Of a stretch of DNA of 41,722 nucleotides, positions 37,812-41,722 are shown in pieces. The notes below the pieces were generated by a model. The model did no database searches, was not told the DNA's origin, and saw nothing but the letters and a program-made list of their open reading frames with translations. The position numbers and the translations under genes were made by a program. Within the stretch, counting starts at the first letter, position 1. Every line of letters begins with the position of its first letter. Source of the DNA: Planctomycetia bacterium (GTDB lineage Bacteria; Planctomycetota; MHYJ01; WSZJ01); the NCBI GenBank assembly GCA_020849035.1, contig JADLHC010000275.1, positions 1-41,722 on the forward strand. The letters are read 5' to 3'.

Positions 37812-40616
37812 CTACTTCTTCAGCTCCCCCTTTTCGTCCACCGGTCCGCTGACCACGCGCCACAGCGCGTTCGGGTCGAGGTGCTTCTGCGCGGCGGCCA
37901 GCACCTGTTCCGCCGTCACGGCACGGACGTTCTTCACGAACGTCTCCGGGTAGTCGAAACCGAGCCCGTAGCGCTCCACCATCACCAGCATGTCGGCCAG
38001 CTGGCCGCTCGTCTCCATCTCCAGGGCGAAACTCCCCGTGAGGTACGCCTTCGCCGCGTCCAGCTCCGCCGACGGGACCGGCTCCTTCCTGATCCGCTCG
38101 ATCTCCGCCAGGACCATCGAGAGCGCCTGCGCGTACTTTTGCGGCGTCGTCGCGAAGAACGCCCGGAACGTCCCGGGCTCGGCGCCCGCGCTGTAACAGA
38201 TGTTCGCGCCGACGCTGTACACCAGCCCTTTCTCGTCGCGGATCGTCCGGCTCATGCGGTCCGTGAAGCCGCTTCCGGTCCCGAGCACGTTGTCCATGAC
38301 GAGCAGCGTGTAGAAGTCGTGGTCGTCGCGGCGGATCCCGAGGTGACCGATGTAGGTATTGAGCTGTTTGGCGTCGGGAAGCGGGACGCCTTTCGATCCG
38401 CCCTGCGCCGCCTTCACGGCCCCGGGGAATTCGGGGAAGTCGATGAGGCCGACTTTCCAGGACTTCGTCAGGTCGCGGACGCGGGCCTCGAGGGCCGCGG
38501 GATCGAAGTCGCCGACGACGGCGACGAGCGTGTTGTTCGGGACGAAGAACCGGCGGTAGTGGGTCAGGCAGTCGTCGCGCGTGAGGGACTTGACGGTATC
38601 CGGGTAGCCCTCCGCGGGGCGGTGGAGCGGGTGGCGCGCGTAGACCGTTTCCATGTACGCGTCGCGCGCCAGCTGCTGGGGGTTGTCGTTCTTCGCGGCG
38701 ATCCCTGCGAGGATCATCTGGCGTCGCTGCTCGACCCACTCCTCGGGGAACGCAGCGTGCTGGAGGATGTCGAACACGAGGTCGAGGGCGAGGTCGCGGT
38801 CCTTCGAGACGACCGTCGCCTCGACACCCGTCGCGGTCGTCGAGAGCCGCCCGCCCACGTTCTCGATCGAAGCCGCAATGTCCTCGGCCGTCCTCCGGGT
38901 CTTCCCGTCCGCGTCCGCGGTCCCGTCCTCCAGCAGCTGCCCGACGAGGTTCGCGAGCCCCGCGTGGTCCTCGGTCTCGCACAGCAGGCCGGAGCGGCTG
39001 AACGTCTGCATCGCGAACACGGGCAGGTCGTGATTCTCCAGCATCAGCAGGATCAGGCCGTTGTCGAGCACGACGCGCTTTGCAGCCGAGAGCTTCACCG
39101 CCCCCGCGCCCCCCGCCGCCGCCTCCCCCTCCTTCCGCGCGCGGTCGGGCCGGGCTTCGTCTTCGTTCCCCACCCCGTCCTTGTCGCTCCCCTCCTGCGC
39201 CACTGACCAGCACACCGTCCGCGACTCCGGCCTGAGAATCCGCTTCGCCGCCTCCTTCACCGCCTCCGCCGTGACACTCTCGATCCGCGTCACGTACTCG
39301 CCGAGGTCGTCCAGGGTCATCGTGCAGGCGTACGTGGCCAGGAGGTCGGCCAGGGAAGACGAACTCTCGGCCCTGAAGATGAACGCCGCGATCGCGCCGT
39401 TGCGGGCCTTCGTGAGCTCGTCCGCGGTCGGACCGTCGGCCGCCAGCTTCGCGACCTCCTCGCCGATCGCCGCCTCGATCTTCGCCCGGTCCGCGCCCGG
39501 CAGCGCCTCGACGGTCACCATGAACGTCCCGGGGAAGCGCCCGCTGTAGTTCGAGACGTCGGCGCCCGAGGCGACCTGGTCCTGCTCGACCAGGCGGCGG
39601 TACAGCCGTGCCGTGCGCCCGGTCCCCAGCACGCTGCTCAGGATGTCGCAGACGTAGTCGTCGTCCTGCCCGACCGCCGGCCCGCGCCAGCAAGCGATCA
39701 TCCGGTCCACCTTCACCTTCTCCGGCACCTCGACGCGCTTCTCGCGCTCCTGCGCCGGCTCCGCCACGTCCAGCTTCGGAACCGGCGTGCCGGAGGCAAT
39801 CCCCCCGAACATCTCCGCCACCTTCGCGAACGTCCGCTCGCCGTCCACGTCCCCCACGATCACCAGCACCGCGTTCGCCGGCTTGTAGTACTTGTCGTAG
39901 AACTCCTTCATCTGCGCCCGCGTCATGGCGGTAATCTCCGCCTCGTACCCGATCACCGGGTGCCTGTACGGGTGCTTCCCGTAGACCTCCGCCATCGACC
40001 GCTCCCAGAGACGGTCCCAGGGATCGTCCTGCCCCGAGTGCAGCTCCTCCAGGACCGGCCCCTTCTCCGCCTCGAACTCCTTCTCGTCCAGCGTCGACTG
40101 CCCGAGCATCTCCGACAGGATCTTGAGCGCGGCGTCGAGGCCGGAGGCGGGCATGGTGAAGTGGTAGGCGGTCATGTCGCGCGTCGTGTAGGCGTTGTTC
40201 TGGCCGCCGTTCTTCGACGTGTAGGCGTCGATCTCACCCTTGCGGAAGCTGGTCGAGCCCTTGAAGAGCATGTGTTCGAGGAAATGGGCCATGCCGCGTT
40301 CGGCGTTACGCTCGTCGACGGCGCCGACCTTGAAGGCGAGCTCGCAGGTGACGACGGGGGCGCCGTGGCGCTCGCGGACGAGGACGGTGAGGCCGTTGGC
40401 GAGCTGGCGCGACTCGACGGCGGCGGCGACGTCCCACGCGTTCCGCGGGGCGCGCGGCTTGCGGACGTTCCGCCAGGGAGAGGGAGGGCGCGGTTTGGCC
40501 GCATCGCCGTCCTTCCTGTTCTCTCCCTCCGCTGCACCGCCCGAGGGCGCCGGGTCGCTTCCGCATCCGGCAAGGGACAGGGCGAGGCCGAGGGACAGCC
40601 ACGGAAGGGCGCGCAT
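37812..40616 (-). CDS. M16 (insulinase-family) metallopeptidase, two tandem M16 units, lipoprotein
   Basis: Lipobox LSLAGCGSD; HFLEHMLFKGS (HxxEH); second unit (VLDNGLILLMLENHDLPVFAMQTF...LANLVGQLLEDGT) lacks HxxEH. Confidence 0.93.
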   Translation of the reverse strand: MRALPWLSLGLALSLAGCGSDPAPSGGAAEGENRKDGDAAKPRPPSPWRNVRKPRAPRNAWDVAAAVESRQLANGLTVLVRERHGAPVVTCELAFKVGAVDERNAERGMAHFLEHMLFKGSTSFRKGEIDAYTSKNGGQNNAYTTRDMTAYHFTMPASGLDAALKILSEMLGQSTLDEKEFEAEKGPVLEELHSGQDDPWDRLWERSMAEVYGKHPYRHPVIGYEAEITAMTRAQMKEFYDKYYKPANAVLVIVGDVDGERTFAKVAEMFGGIASGTPVPKLDVAEPAQEREKRVEVPEKVKVDRMIACWRGPAVGQDDDYVCDILSSVLGTGRTARLYRRLVEQDQVASGADVSNYSGRFPGTFMVTVEALPGADRAKIEAAIGEEVAKLAADGPTADELTKARNGAIAAFIFRAESSSSLADLLATYACTMTLDDLGEYVTRIESVTAEAVKEAAKRILRPESRTVCWSVAQEGSDKDGVGNEDEARPDRARKEGEAAAGGAGAVKLSAAKRVVLDNGLILLMLENHDLPVFAMQTFSRSGLLCETEDHAGLANLVGQLLEDGTADADGKTRRTAEDIAASIENVGGRLSTTATGVEATVVSKDRDLALDLVFDILQHAAFPEEWVEQRRQMILAGIAAKNDNPQQLARDAYMETVYARHPLHRPAEGYPDTVKSLTRDDCLTHYRRFFVPNNTLVAVVGDFDPAALEARVRDLTKSWKVGLIDFPEFPGAVKAAQGGSKGVPLPDAKQLNTYIGHLGIRRDDHDFYTLLVMDNVLGTGSGFTDRMSRTIRDEKGLVYSVGANICYSAGAEPGTFRAFFATTPQKYAQALSMVLAEIERIRKEPVPSAELDAAKAYLTGSFALEMETSGQLADMLVMVERYGLGFDYPETFVKNVRAVTAEQVLAAAQKHLDPNALWRVVSGPVDEKGELKK

Positions 40617-40674
40617 GGGGAATCTCCGAGATCGGTGGGGTGCTGGGCGCCGCCCGGGGCGGCGCGGGGCGGGA

Positions 40675-41055
40675 TTATGCCATCCCGAGGAGTTCGAGGA
40701 CGGCCTGTTTCACGACGGCGGGGGCGACCGGCTTGACGAGGCAGGTCGTCACGCCCGCGGCGGCGGCGAACCCGCGGTCCCGCGCGCGCCAGTCGGGTGT
40801 GAGCAGCACGATGGGAATGGTCTCGAATCCAGGGCGCAGGCGAAGGTCGGCCGCGAGGGCGACCCCGTCGGTCGTCGGCCGCTGGACGTCCAGCACGAGC
40901 AGCGAGATGCCCCCGCGATCCGCGGCGTCGTCGACCTCGCGAAGCGAGCTGGCCTCGATGACGTCGAGGCCCTCGGGGACGAGGCAGCCGCGCAGCGTGC
41001 GGCGAACCGTGTCGGACTCGTAGAGCACGAGGATGGCGCCGGGGATCGCAGGCAT
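40675..41055 (-). CDS. Single-domain response regulator (CheY-like)
   Basis: ILVLYESDT...SLLVLDVQRPTTDGVALAADLR...PIVLLTPDWRARDRGFAAAAGVTTCLVKPVAP. Confidence 0.85.
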   Translation of the reverse strand: MPAIPGAILVLYESDTVRRTLRGCLVPEGLDVIEASSLREVDDAADRGGISLLVLDVQRPTTDGVALAADLRLRPGFETIPIVLLTPDWRARDRGFAAAAGVTTCLVKPVAPAVVKQAVLELLGMA

Positions 41056-41168
41056 CGGCAGGGTCTCCGGGGTCTCTCGGCGGCCGGGCCGGTGGAAGAC
41101 CCGATGGGCGTGCGCGTCCGGCGAGTCTGCGGCGAACGGCCGGGCCGTGTCAACGACCGGGACGGGCG

Positions 41169-41722
41169 TCAGGGTTTGCGGGGGCTGCGGTCACGCGGGC
41201 CGCCGCCTTCGCGTTTCGGGCCGCTCCACGGTCGCCCGCCGCCGCCTTCGCGCCTCGGTCCGTTCCACGGCTTCCCGCCGCCGCCCTCGCGCTTCGGGCC
41301 GCCCCACGGCTTCCCGCCGCCGCCATCGCGCTTCGGGCCGCCCCACGGCTTTCCGCCGCCGCCTTCGCGCTTCGGGCCACCCCACGGCTTTCCGCCGCCG
41401 CCCTCACGCTTCGGGCCGCTCCACGGCTTGCCGCCGCCGCCTTCGCGCTTGGGACCGCTCCACGGCCTGCCTCCGCCGCCCTCAGGCTTAGGGCCGCCCC
41501 ACGGCTTTCCACCGGCGTCGTCGCGACGGGGACGCTCCCAGGGCTTGCCTCCACCTTCGCGACGCGGGCCGCTGAAAGGCCGGCCTCCGCCCTCCCCGCG
41601 ATCACGCTCCCACGGCTTTCCGCCGCCGCCGTCGCGCCGCGGGCCGCTCCACGGCCGGCCGCCGCCCTCGCCCCGGGCGCGCTCCCACGGCGTCCCGCCG
41701 CCCCCCTCGCGCCGCGGGCCGC
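41169..41722 (-). CDS. C-terminal repetitive tail of an RGG-like (probably RNA-binding) protein, truncated by window edge
   Basis: Open frame without stop: ...GPKREGGGGKPWGGPKRDGGGGKPWGGPKREGGGGKPWNGPRREGGGGRPWSGPKREGGGPRDRSPRKP* (TGA at 41169-41171); ORF track missed it for lack of a start. Confidence 0.7.
   Translation of the reverse strand, partial: GPRREGGGGTPWERARGEGGGRPWSGPRRDGGGGKPWERDRGEGGGRPFSGPRREGGGKPWERPRRDDAGGKPWGGPKPEGGGGRPWSGPKREGGGGKPWSGPKREGGGGKPWGGPKREGGGGKPWGGPKRDGGGGKPWGGPKREGGGGKPWNGPRREGGGGRPWSGPKREGGGPRDRSPRKP
41205..41722. repeat. 36-nt tandem coding repeat
   Basis: Repeated unit approx. CGGGCCGCCCCACGGCTTTCCGCCGCCGCCTTCGCGCTT in the + orientation, encoding ~12-aa GPKREGGGGKPW(G/S) on the minus strand. 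Confidence 0.85.

Noticed and set aside
37786-39693. 635-aa minus-strand ORF inside the M16 gene
   Set aside because: Off-frame reading of the same strand; the 934-aa M16 frame has clear family motifs.
41205-41722. CRISPR array
   Set aside because: Contiguous ~36-nt coding tandem repeats without unique spacers; the frame is open and protein-like.

Overview
High-GC, densely packed bacterial chromosomal window of about 45 supported genes. The taxonomic feel is Planctomycetota-like, but that is inference only. Recognisable genes: a truncated ExbD-like CDS; a Phd-like/PIN toxin-antitoxin pair; CBS and Hsp20 proteins; an HMG-CoA-lyase-like protein; QueD; an MBL-fold hydrolase; a 943-aa Ser/Thr kinase; a DsbD/thioredoxin/esterase redox operon; an M24 peptidase; a MenC-like enolase-superfamily enzyme; CPBP protease; PhoH, CdsA and UppS; a WD40 protein; an alkylation-repair group (Ogt, AdaA-like, AlkB-like); a second PIN toxin-antitoxin pair; PurA and CarA; an M16 peptidase; a response regulator; and the repetitive 3' end of an RGG-like protein. 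The most exciting signal is in the redox operon (15179-19051, minus strand). Two adjacent genes, a thioredoxin and a DsbD, each carry an in-frame TGA exactly where the first Cys of the CxxC active site should be (WGDG-U-HAC and DFTADW-U-LTC). Each TGA is followed 23-24 nt later by the apical loop of a bSECIS-like hairpin. I read both as selenoproteins that ORF callers split. The operon ends in a DsbD-alpha-domain/esterase fusion. Second signal: two copies of a ~113-123 bp palindromic element (15055-15177; 25800-25912) with a conserved core and different but self-complementary outer stems, a probable undescribed interspersed structured repeat. There is also a different, 8-nt-periodic inverted repeat behind phoH, an uncalled 36-aa His-rich lipoprotein ORF, and several short-leader or leaderless promoter candidates. 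No tRNA, rRNA, CRISPR array or transposase was recognised.
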